Source of the DNA: Pseudonocardia sp. TRM90224
GTDB lineage: Bacteria > Actinomycetota > Actinomycetes > Mycobacteriales > Pseudonocardiaceae
Length of the DNA: 64,000 bases
Direction: 5' to 3'
Assembly: GCF_021245725.1 (NCBI RefSeq)
Contig: NZ_JAJGSX010000001.1
Span: 62,001-126,000 of the forward strand
Below the pieces are notes generated by a model. The model made no database searches. It saw only the letters and a list, made by a program, of their open reading frames with translations, and was not told the origin of the DNA. Of this stretch, positions 21,301 through 33,300 are shown one piece after another (positions within the stretch are counted from its first letter, which is position 1; each line of letters begins with the position of its first letter). The translations under genes were made by a program, and so were the position numbers.

Positions 21301-24300
21301 GGCCCGGTCCAGGTGCCGGCCGCGGTGCAGCCGCGGAACCACCATGCCGCGCCCCGCCGCCCGGACGCGGTCGAGCTCCGCGTCGAGCCTGGCCCGCCGC
21401 CGCCCGGTGGCGGCCGCAAGCTTCGCCTCCAGCCGCTCCTGCTGGATCCTGTTGCGGGCCTGCATCCGTTCCTCGAACGCACCTGGCAACGCCTCGATCG
21501 TCGCGCGGATCCCGGCGCGGTTCACCGCGTTCACGGAGAAGTCTGCGAGCAGCCGCAACCGTGCCCAGAATGAGCGGGCCCCGCCGCGCCGTTCGCGCTG
21601 CGACGCCTGCTCGGCCATCGTCCGCACCAGCATCCGCTGCGCGTGGTTCAGCCGCTGCACGAACGCGCGGGCGATCCGCCGCTCCGGCATCCCGCGCAGC
21701 CAGCGACCGGCCCCGCCGGGCAGCAGCCGCGCCACGCCGCGCGACACCCAGAACAGGACCCTGTACAGCTGCCGGCCGGGGCCCATCAGCAGGTCGAAGG
21801 TCAGCTTCCGCTCGCGGACCTTCGCCTCGGCATCCTTCCCCGAGAGCCGGAGGTGGGCGGCCCAGACGTTCCCGAACCCGACCGCGAGGCCGATCTGCCA
21901 GAACACGAACAGGTCGAGGCTCTTGTCCGCGGTCCCCTTGTAGTAGGACGCCAGCCAGTACAGGAGCCGCTGTCGCAGCCGCGGTCCGGTCACCTTCGGC
22001 GCCGGCACCCCCGGCATCGGTGTGAACCCGGTTCCCAGTATCTGGTACGCCTGCGCGAGCAACGCGATCCGGACGAATCCGAAGAAGGTGAACCCGGCGA
22101 ACACCTGACCGTCGGCCACCACCGTGAACGGGTACTTCTCCCGGTTCGCCGATTCCTCGCGCAACCCCTTGCTCATCGACGTCGAAAGGACCCCGAGCAG
22201 CAGCGCGCCCGCACCGACGACCTCGAACGCGAGGAACGCCAGCAGGGGCCACGAGACCAGCGGAACCTGCCACAACGGCACGGTCAGCGCGAGCATCCAC
22301 GCCCGCTCCCACCGCAGTTCCTTGAGGTACGCGACCAGGCCACGGCCCTCCCGCGGCCCCAACTTCGCGTGCGGGAACAACGCGATCAGCGGCAACAGCA
22401 GGGCCGCCACCACCGGACCCACCAGCCACGCCACCGCCGCGAGCACCAGGACAGGCACGATCGGCAGGTAGATGCGCCGCTCGGCCCGCTCGATCGCCGA
22501 ACGGACCGCGCCGGGGACGGCCCGGACCGGTGGCGGGGCCCGCGCCCACACCGCCCCGACCGCCTTCAGCACCAGGGGCACCGCGGCGATCAGCACCAGC
22601 TCCCCGATCCCCGGACCGTTCGCCGCGAGGAACGCCGCGAGGTCGCCCCAGAGACCGCTGTTCAGCACCGTCTCCAGCCAGGCGGGGGTGGCCGACGCGT
22701 CGACCGGCAACGCCTCACCTGCCGGCGCGAACACCGAGTTCGAGAGCCCGAGCCACCCGAGCGCCAGGCCGACCAGCGAGAACGCCTTCCCCAGCCACCC
22801 CTTCTTCTGGTGGATGGACTGCAGGATCTCCTTCTGCGCCTGCGACGCCCAGGGCAGCATCTTCTCGATCAGCGCCCGTCGCTCGGTCGGGCCCATATGG
22901 CTGAGCAGATCGCTGATCCGCTGCTTGAACGCCTGCCGCTGATCGGGGTGCCGCTGTGCCTGCGCCCATTCGGACATGACCAGCTTCGCGAACACACCGG
23001 GCAGGACCTTCGCGAGACCGCGCGCCGACCGGCCGGCGGCTCGGACGGCCTCGACCCTGCTCCGGTCGTCGAGCCCCTTGATCATCGTGACGAACCTGCC
23101 GATGGCGGCCCCTTCCAGCCTCGGCCGCTTGCCGACGACACGGGCGTTGTGGGCGGACCGCCACTGGTCGAGGACGGCCGCGAACTCGACCGGATCGACG
23201 CCGGCAGGCAGCCCGCCGAAGGGCGCACCATCGCCTCCCGGCGTCCCCCGAACGCCCCCGAGCCCGTCGATACCGGACTCCCGCAGCAGCAGCACGTGCA
23301 GCAGCGCACCCATCTCGCTGCGATCGATCCGGTCGCCGTACGTCGCGAACAGAACGGACCGATCTGTCAGCCCCAACTCGACGAGCAACCGCTCGGCAAC
23401 CTCGTGCCTGCGGACGAGCTGCTCGCCGTACTCCTTGCCCTTCGGGACGTCGAGGACGGCTCGTGCGGCGGCCCGCAGCCGGTCGACCGCTGCACCCGAC
23501 GCCGCCGGGGGTTCCGATGTCGTCGTCTCCTGCAGGTACCGGGCGGCGAGCCGGCGCACCGACGCGATCAACAGCGCGTCGATCTCCGCGGGGGTCCACT
23601 CCATCTCCCGGCCGTCCCCTTGGCCCTTCGCGGTGATCAGGACGATCGGGTTGGTGGGGTCGGCCTGCCGAGGATGATCGCGGGAGAACTGCTCGAACGG
23701 GATGTCCGCCGCACCGTTCGACCTGATCACCGCACGGACGACCCGGTCGAGCGTCGACCGGCCCACGTCCGGCTTGATCTCGCGATAGGCCTGCCGGAGG
23801 CTTTCCGGATCCGACCGGGTGGCGAAGACGAACCGGCGATGCTGCTCGTCCTTCTTCCGCTGGAACAGCTTGCGCTTGACCTTGACACTCACCACCGTTC
23901 CGCCGACCAGGTAGTCGATCTCCGCGAGCTCGCCGAGCACCTCGTCGTCAGCCCCGAGCAGGAGCAGGCGTGCGTTCTTCAACACCCGCTCACCACGACC
24001 GGCCAGCGTCCTCGCCTCGTCGAGCGCCAGGTCCTCCGCGACGAAGCCACGGGCCGTGCCCGCCCAGCCCTTCTTGACCAGTGCGGTCGCGGCGGCCCCG
24101 CTCACCTGCAGCCACAGTTGCGCGTTCCGGCGGATGACGTCCCCGCCGTACCTGCGCAGGTGCGCGTCGACCTGCTCCTCCTGGGCCGGCGTCAGCTCCG
24201 GCCCAGCGCGAACCGGCGGCCCGCGCGGCACGATCGGCGACGCCACACCGGGCGGTCCCACCCGCACCGCACCCGCCAGGGCCGTGCGTGTCGTCAGCAC

Positions 24301-27300
24301 CGGCGGCGCCGGCACCTCGAGCATCGACCCCGAACCGTCGGCCTGCATCCAGCGGCCGCCACCGGTGACCCAGGAGATGCCGTTCTCGTGGTGCACCCAT
24401 ACGTCCGAATCAGGCGCCACGACGAGCGCGTTCAGATCCCGCTGCAGGCGCGCCATCTCGACGCTGCACCCGCCCAGCCCGCAAGCCGGGATCACCACGC
24501 GCGCCCGCTCACCGGCCCGCGCCCGCCACTTGCGGAACTCCGGCAGCGCGTTCAGCAGCGCAGCCAGCTGCCCGGCCCGCAGCCGGATCGTGATGCCTCC
24601 TTCCACGACGTAGGCGCCGTCCTGATCACCGTGCAGGACCACCACGAAGTCGGATCCCCCGCCACGCAGGTACCACCCGCGCGCCCGCAGCGGATCACCT
24701 TCCGCGGCCAGCACGACACCGGCTCCGTCAGGGTTCACCACCATCCGACCTGCGATCCACCGCAGGTCGCTCCTCTTCGCCAATCGCACGGCGGGTGGAC
24801 CGCGAGCGCGAGCGAGGTGAACCGCGACCACGACCGCAACAACCAGGGCCGCCACGACCGCGAGCACCTGCGGCACCGGCGAGGACCACAGCCACTCCAT
24901 GATCCCGTCGATCGGGCCGCTGTTGCCCACAGGCGGCACCCCGAGCAGCAGCCCCGCCTTGCCCGTCCCGTTCCGGCCGTCCGGCGGCCCGCTCGTGCCG
25001 GATCTGCCGCCATCGCCACCGCTGTTGCCGCCGCTGCCGCCGCCGTTCCGATGCGGTCCACCGTTGGCCGGCGGAGTGGCCGGCGGGGCAGCCGGCGGAG
25101 TGGCCGGGGACGGCGGTGCGGGGAGGCCCGACCCAGGAACCGGGCGACCGGCCGTCGCCATGCTCCAGCCGGGCGCGCCACCGGTTGCAGCGGCCGTGGT
25201 CGAGCCCGGTCCCGGCAGCACCGAGGTCGCCGCAGCGGCGCCGGCAGGGTCGGCGGGGCCGACTGCGGGCACCGGGTGGATCGAGGCCTGCGCCGTCAAC
25301 AACACGCCGAGCGAGGCCGGCTCGTTCTGCGCAGCAGCTCCGATGACCGGTGTGCCCGTCGAAGATCCGGCCGACACCGTGGATGCGGACTGCGTGCCGA
25401 TCGGTTCGGCCGATGCCGCCAGGGAACCGAGCAGCGGGTTGCTGGACGGGCCGGACGTGCTGGACGGAAGGCCACTGAGCCCGGCCAGCGGATCGGTCGA
25501 CGCAACCGCGGGCGCGGTGCCGGTGCCGGACCAGGAGTTGGCCGCACCATGGCCGACCCTTCCGGGCACGATCAGCTGCGCGCTGCTGTGCTGGACCACC
25601 GGCACCACACCGGTCTGCAAGGCCATCGAGCCGGTCGGTGCGAACGCCTGCTGACCAGTGGTCACCGCCGGGCCGGCTACGGCGGGCGGCCCGTTCCGGG
25701 GCTGTGTCGCCGACGATGATCCGGTCGCCGACGATGATCCGGGAAGCACCAGTGCCGAGCTGCCGCTCGGCGCGGGCCCCGGGTTGGTCTGCGCGATCGA
25801 CGACGGCACCAGCAGCCCGGTCGAGTTCACCGCCCATCCCGCAGGTGGTGGCGTCGACCCGGGCGGGAGTGCCGACCCGGGCTGCCGCAGCGGCGCCGGG
25901 TTGACCGACGGCGGCACCAGCAGACCCGACGACGTCGGCACCCACCTAGCCGGCGGGGCCGGCGGCACGGCTCCCGGTGCCGTGATCGGTGGTACCCCCT
26001 GAGCGGCGGCCGGCAGCAGGTACGACGGGAACGGCAGTGGGCCGTCCATCCAGCCGTCGTTGAGCGGGCTCAGGGCCAACCCCAGGTTCCCCCGGAAGGC
26101 GTGCGCGGCGTTGTCCATGGCTCGGCGGGCCACCAGCCCGGCCGGGCGAGCGGACAGCATCATCCCGCCGAGCATCAGGCCCTCCATGGCGCTGGCCCGG
26201 GTCGCCGGAGTCATGGTGTTCCACTGCGAGTAGGTCTGGTAGACGCCCGCGGCGTACAGGCCGACGTCGCCGACTTCGCCCGCGACGTCGAAGCTGTGCA
26301 CGATCGCTCTGTGCGCCTTCGCCCCCTTGGCGGCCAGTCCGGCGAGTCGGCCGACGAAAGGCAGGGCGGTGACGGCCATGTCGGCCCAGATCCAGCCCGC
26401 CGTCGGGTCGTCGAAGGCGATGCTCTGGTTGCGTTTCGCCCGGTTGTACAGCGTTATCCCGGAACGCGTGAGATCGACGGCCGTCGCCGCGCCCGCAGCG
26501 AAGGCCCCCGCGGCCGCAACGCCGCCGGACCCGACGGTCATCACGACGAGCCCGCCGGTGACGACCACAGCGGTGCCGATGTCGAGCACCCGGTCCAAGG
26601 TGGACGTGTAGCGGGCGGCCTCGGTCACGGAGCGGATCGACCCCGATGCGTCGTCGGCCAGCCAGGTGAGCTTCCCGTCCTCGGCGTAGAGCTCGTTGTT
26701 GTTGCGGAAGTTGTCGATCGACGGGTAGACGGCCCCGGTGCGGTCGACGTAGACCTCAGTGCCATCGGCCTTCTTCACCCGGAACAGCGTCGAGTCGTCG
26801 AACCTCGCGTCCTTGCTCGACCCCGGGCCGGGGTCCGAGTACATCATCGGGATGGCCGTGACCACGCCGCCGGCGTCGGCGATCGCCTTCGCAGCCTTCG
26901 CCACGGCCGCCTCGTCGACCTTGCCGCCCGCGCCGGTGTTCTCCTGTCGCAGCCGCTCGACGACCTGGTCCTGCGACATGTCCCCGCGCCGCATGTTGTC
27001 CTTGAGCCACTGGTCGGCCGTCCTGGTGGCCGCGGCACCGGCGAGCACGTCGGCGTCGTACCTGACCTGGAACTGATCCCGCAGGCCCTTGTCGGGGTGG
27101 TACAGGTACGACGGCATGTTGATCGCGGCCTGCTGGTCGTACAACGTGTCGCGGCTCATCGTGGATGGCAGTGCCCTGACCCGGCCGAGCCGGACCTGCG
27201 GAAGGACGGGGTTCTCCCGCGCATGCGCGTAGGCGAGCTCGGATGCTGTCGCGTAGCGCCCGATCGTGGGTGCATAGGGCACCTGGTTCGGGTCGCCGGA

Positions 27301-30300
27301 GGCGGCCATCGTCCTCGACAACGAGTCGAACCGCCTGATGTCGGCATCGATCTGCGTCATGCGGCCGGCCCACGCCGGATCGCCGGCACCGGACACCATC
27401 GCCATGTCGGCGCCGCGCAGCGCGGCGTCGGCCGCCGTGACCCGGTCCTGCACGGAACGGAGGTTCCCGTTGTAGGCCTCGGTCGCCGCGTTGAGGCTCC
27501 GGATGCCCGCGTTGAGCTCGTTGGCCCACTTCTGCGTCTTGTCCGGTGAAGCGTCGAACGCCGCCCTGTCCTTCGCCAGCTGGGTGGCGAGCCCGTCGAG
27601 CCGCGCCCGCTCGCCACCGAGGCCGAGCGCGGCGTTGTCCGCGAGCGCGCGTTCACGCTGCAGGTTCTGGAGGTTCCGCTGCGCGATGTCGATCAGGTTC
27701 GGGTCGCTGTCGCGCTCCTTCGCGGACAGGCTCGGGTTGATGTCGACCAGCTTCTGGACGACCTGCGGGTTGCCCTGCAATGCGATGTCGGCGTTCTTGG
27801 GGTCCTGCGGCATCTTGACGGCCCGGTTGACCCCGTCGATCACGCCCCGCGCGGCAAGCCATTCCTGCAGCGCGCCGGCCTTCTCCGTGCCCATCTCGGC
27901 ATCGATCTCACGCATCGTCGGCAGGATGCCGCCGAGCTCCTTGGCATCGATCTTCTTGTCGTTGCGGCGGCCGTTCTCGAAACCGCCCGCGACATCACGC
28001 ATCTTCTGCACGACGGTGGGGTGCTTGGCCGCCATCGAGTCGTCGGTGATCCGCGCCCCGTAGTAGGAGGCGGCCGCGAGGTCCTGCTCGACGCCCGACA
28101 TCGGGACGAGCTTGTTGTACCGCTCCTTCTCGGCCGCCGGCAGCGACTCGTACATCTGCTTGGTCAGCGGCGGCAACATCAGGTTCGGGTCGTCCGGGTT
28201 CGCCACCCCCATCTGCCGTGCGAGGTCGTTGTCGAGGGCGTTGTGCAGCGAGGGGCGCTGCCTGACCTTGTCGGCACCCAGCCACCAGCTTGGGCCGACC
28301 TCGCCCTTCCACTCGTATTGCTTGCCGCTCAGTTTCGTGGGGTAACACGCGCCGGCACACGGCTGTGCGGGGTCGAACCGCCCGCCGGAGCAGTCCTTCG
28401 CGTCCGTGCAGTAGTAGCCGCGGCTGGCGGGGTCGTCCATGCGCGGTGGCCCGATGTTGTTGCCGTAGTGCATCCCGATGCCGCAGGTCGCGGCCCGGCA
28501 GCCGAGGTACTCGTTGGTGCGGCTGCTACCGGTGGTGCATGCTCCCTTGCAGATCACCACCTCGCCGTCGCCGTTGGTGTCCGGGGTGATCGTGGTGATG
28601 CGGCAGCCCTTGGCCTTGCATTGGGAACCGACGCCGGTCGGGCTCACGTAGCTGATCGGGACCTCGGACCTGTTCGTGTACGAGAAGTAGCCGTTCGGCG
28701 CGCCCGGCCGGGCGCGGAACTCGTGGTCCATCTCGCAGTTGAGGCACGCGGTCACGCCGGGTGTCGCGCCGAGGCTCGAGTAGGGCTTGCCCTTGGCACC
28801 CGGGTAGGGGTGGGTCGTCACGCCGTAGAGGCATGCCCCGGTGCAGGTGTCCTTCGTGACGGCTCCGGGAGGCGCGGTCTTCGTGCACTGACCGGTGCAC
28901 TGCAGCCGGCCGCCCTTGCCGTTCTCGTCGGTGAACTCCCCGCTCAGGACGTCGCCGTCGCGGCCGATGCCTGCGTTGGCCATCTTCCACCCGTTGGCGA
29001 GGGTGATCTCGCCGGCCTGACCGGTGATCCGGATCGAGCCGTCGGTCATCGTGCCGCGTGAGTCGAGCCCTCGGGTGAACACCTGGGTGAGCCCTGCGCG
29101 GCCGCCCTGCGCCACGATCTTCGTGCCCTCGGCGGAGGTCAGCTCACCCGAACCGGTCCACGTGAAGGCGCCGCGGGTCCCGTTCTCCGACCGGCCCGTG
29201 ATGGCGGCGTCGATGCCGCGGATGTCGAACTTCTCCATCTTGTCGCCGAAGCCGACGCTCCCGCTGCACCCGTCGGGACACGTCGTGCTGAACGGGTTCC
29301 CACCCTTGTCCGAGAGGTTCGCGACGTGCTCCTGCCCGGGCCGGGACGGCTTGCCGAACTCGACCCTCGAACCGCTACGACCGTCGACGGCTTCGCCGGT
29401 CCCCTTCACCCGGATCTGGCCGCGACCCTCGGCGTCCCGGGCGATCCGCAGCCCCTCGACGCCCTTGCCCCGGTCCCACTGGTCGCCCTTTCCGTTCTTG
29501 CCCGCAACGGTGGGGATCGCTCCCTCGAACCCCTTCCCCGGCGTGTACGAAACCGTCTCGCCGCTCGGCGAGGTGGCCTTCGCCACGGGACACGATCCGT
29601 GGCAGACGTCCTTGACGACCTTCCGGTCCGTGCCGCGCGCCTCGACCGTGCAGACAGCCCCGTCGCAGAAACCGGTCACGTACCGCTGATCCGGTCCCAG
29701 CTCGGAGATCTTCACGACCTTGCCGTCCTCGGTGATCGCCTCACCCGGTCCCAGCGTCTTCACCACCGTCTTCGGGGTGAACGAGACGTTGCCCGGGTTC
29801 CGGCAGGACGTGTAGGTGCCGGTGCAGCCGCCCTGGACGATGCCGTTCACCACGGTCACGTACGCGCCGCAGCCACCACCAGAACGACCCCCGCCGCTGC
29901 ACCGCGGCCGCCGCCACGAGTCGTAGGTGCCCTCGGCCGTCTCGAACCTGTTCGCCCCGTACGCCTCCGCGGTGTAGCTGGTCGAACAGTTCGCCGCACC
30001 CACGCACGTCGCCCCCGCATAGGCCTGACCGGGCCCGGCCGACGCCTGCGCGGTCACCATCACCCCGCCGCCGCCCATACCGCCGCCGCCGGAACCGCGC
30101 GCTGAAGCACGAGCCCACGAACCCGACTTGTGCGAAGCCGACGCCGACACCGAAGCCGAATAGGAGTGCTTGCAGTTCGTCCCCGGCGTCCCGTAGCAGG
30201 ACGCACCGGCCTGCGCGAACCCCGGCCCGGACGCCGCCGAAGCCGTCGTCATCACCTGGCCACCGCCGAACGTGCCCGCCCCGAACCCGACAGCGTTCGC

Positions 30301-33300
30301 ACGGGCGGCGCCCGCGGTGGCGGCGCTCTCGGCCCGGTAGGCGTAGGAGCACGTGGAGCCCGCGGTGCCCTGGCAGCCCGCAGCGGCCACGGCGAAGTCG
30401 CCGCCCGCGCCGATCTTCGTGGTAGCGGCGCACTCGCCGTCGGCGCCTGCGGTGCAGGCGGCGTTCCCGGTTGCCGTCGAACGACCGTTGCCCGCGACGG
30501 TGAGCGCGTTGCCATCGGTGCGCGCAATGCAGCCGGTGCCGGCGCACCCGGCCATCACCTCCGCGGTGTCCGCGGTGGCGGAGCCGCTGGTTCCGCTGCG
30601 GCACACCGGACCCGTGCAGTCCGCCGTCGCGATGGCGCGCGCCACCCCTGGCATCGGCGCGGCCGTACCGCTGCCTGCGGTTTCGGGGAGAACGGCGGGA
30701 GTGTTCGCCGCGACCGTGCGGCTGCGGGTGGTGACCGAGCACCCGCCCGAGCCGGACCCGCAGGATCCCTCGGCCGTGGCCGACGTCGACCCGGAGCTGC
30801 CGGTTCCCGTCGGGGCGACCGCGCTCGTCGCCGAGGTGGACAAGGAGATCCGGCAGGGGGCGACCCCGGTGCAACGCGACTCGCCGGAGGCGACCGATGC
30901 GCTGGTCGAGTCGGCACCCGCCCTGCGCTCGTCCGCGCCGGCAGCCGGGGTGAGCGCAGCAGCCGCGGCCTTCGCCCCACCGTCGGCGCTCGCCCCGGCA
31001 ACGGAGTCGACTGCGGCGGTGGCCGAGCAACCCGTCGGACAGTCGATCTGGACGCCGGCCTGCGTGGCACCGGACGCGCCCGGCAGCATCCGGGGGTTCT
31101 TCTCGTCAGGGCTGGCCGGGTCCGCGGCGCCGGAGTCGACCGAGGTGGTGGTGGCCGCGTTCGCCACGACTCCGCATCCGGTCGTCGCGCCGGTGCAGGT
31201 ACCGGTTGCGCGCGAGCGGTTCGTGGCGACGTCGTCAGCTGTGAAGGTCGCGTCCGCCGTGACGGCAGCGGTGCAGCGTGGCCCGGTGCAGCGGGCGAGC
31301 GCGGTGGACTCGCTCATCGTCGCAGGCACGCCGGTCACCGGCCGTGCAGCGACCTCGGCGGCCGTGCGGGCCAGCACTGCCTGCTGCTCCGCGGCCATGG
31401 CAGCCGCTTCCGCCCGATCCGCAACCGCGACGGATCGATCGGTGCTGCTCCCCGTCGTGTTCTTGCGTGCCGCGGTGGCCGCCCTGCGGGCCTCCCGTGC
31501 GGCCCTCTCTGCTGCGGCTGCCTGCGCCTCGGCCTGCGCTACCTGCGCGGTGTTCTTCTCGGCGACGATGTCGGCGACGACCTGGCCGGCACCGGCGGTG
31601 GAACTCGTCTGGACCTGGCAGCCACCCGACCCCGAGCAGCTACCACTCGATGTGGAAGCACCTTCCGGTGGGCCGCGCGCACCATTGGCACCGGTCACGT
31701 TCGTAGGGCCGTCGCTACCGGCGGCGGTACTGCTCGCGGAACCGGTGCAGGCCGTGCCTTGCGTGCAATCCAAGGTCGCATTCGCGATCGACCAACTGGA
31801 TGCGCCTGCGACCGTCGGCGCAGCGGAGTTCGCGGACGAACCGGGCGCGGTCGGCGCCGGAGGCGTCATCGGCTGCTGGTCGTTGCCATGCTTCTCCGGG
31901 TGTTCACCGGTCTGTTGCTGCTTCACCGTCGCGTTGGCCGTCGACTTCGCCTGCACGACCGGGACGATCACGTTCGCGTCCGGTCCGGTCGAGGCGCCCG
32001 AGTTGGTGACGGCCCGGCAGTCCCCACCGGAGACCCCGTCGCAGGTGCCCTCGCTGCGTGAGCCACGCGGATCCGGCGACACCGACGGGTCCGTCGCGGT
32101 CGCCGAGCTGGTGACCTTCCCATCGCAAACATTCGCGCCATCGCAGACCAGCGCCGCACCGGCGACCGACGCCGCGGACGGACCTGCTGGCAGCCGCGCC
32201 GCATTGATCGTGGCGTCCTTGCCCGCGAACGCAAGCGCCGCACCCGGCCCGCTGGAAGCGTTGGAGAGCGACTTCAGCTCGCAGCCGCCCGTGCCACCTG
32301 TACAGCTCGCGGTGCCCTCCGACGTCCGCGACGCCGTACCGCCCTCGAACGCCGTCGTTGTCGTCTTCACCGAGCCCGAGCACGAAGTGCCGGCCACGCA
32401 CGTGATCGTGGCGTCCGACGAGGCCGTCGACGTCGGGCCGGTGAGCGGCTGGCCGGCAACCGGCTTGCCCGTCGCCGGGTCGATCACCTGGAAGTCGGGA
32501 GCGCTGGAGGCCTTCGAACCGGCCTGCCCGCTGCACTCGCCGCCGCTCACCGTGCACTCCGCCGACGACGACGTACCGCGCGCGTCCGGCGTCACCGCGG
32601 TGTCCCGGGCGCTGGTCGACGCGGCCGCCGTGCCACCGCATCCGCCCTTGCCGCCCGTGCACTTGATGGTGGAGCTCGCGGTCGAGACGCTGACCGGGCC
32701 GGTCACCGTGCCGGTGTCGAGCTGCTTCATCGTGACCGCGGCCCGGTCGGCGACGGTCGTGCCGGAAGTGGCAGTGCAGTCGCCGCCGGTCGCCGAGCAG
32801 TTCGTCGAGCCCTTCGAGTCGCGCACGCCGGTGACGTCGCCGGAGGCGCCGCCGGTCGTCTCGGCGGCGGCAGTCCCCCTGCATGCCGGGTTGTTGCAAT
32901 CGACCCGAGCGGTGCCGCTGCTGTCAGCCATCAGCGCACGTGCCTTCGTGCCGACCGCGGAGCCCGACTCGCTGGTGCAGCCGCCGCCGGCCGCGGTGCA
33001 GTTCGCCCCGCTGGTCGTCTCCCTGACCACGGCACCCGCGACGAGCTTCCCGTCCGTGACGGTCGCGCCGGTCCCGACGCAGTCCTTCCTCGCGCAGTCG
33101 ACCCGCACCGACGAACGGCTCTCACCGGCTCCCGTCGCGCGCTGCGCCGCCTTCGCCCCGCTGGACGCCTCGCACCCACCGCTGGTGACGGTGCAGTTCG
33201 CCGCGGCACCCGTACCGGCCTCCCGCTGCTCCATCGCCGCAGTTGCAAGGGCGGGCCCCGTGCCGGCGGTGATCGCCACCGGGGCCGGGATGGTCACGGT

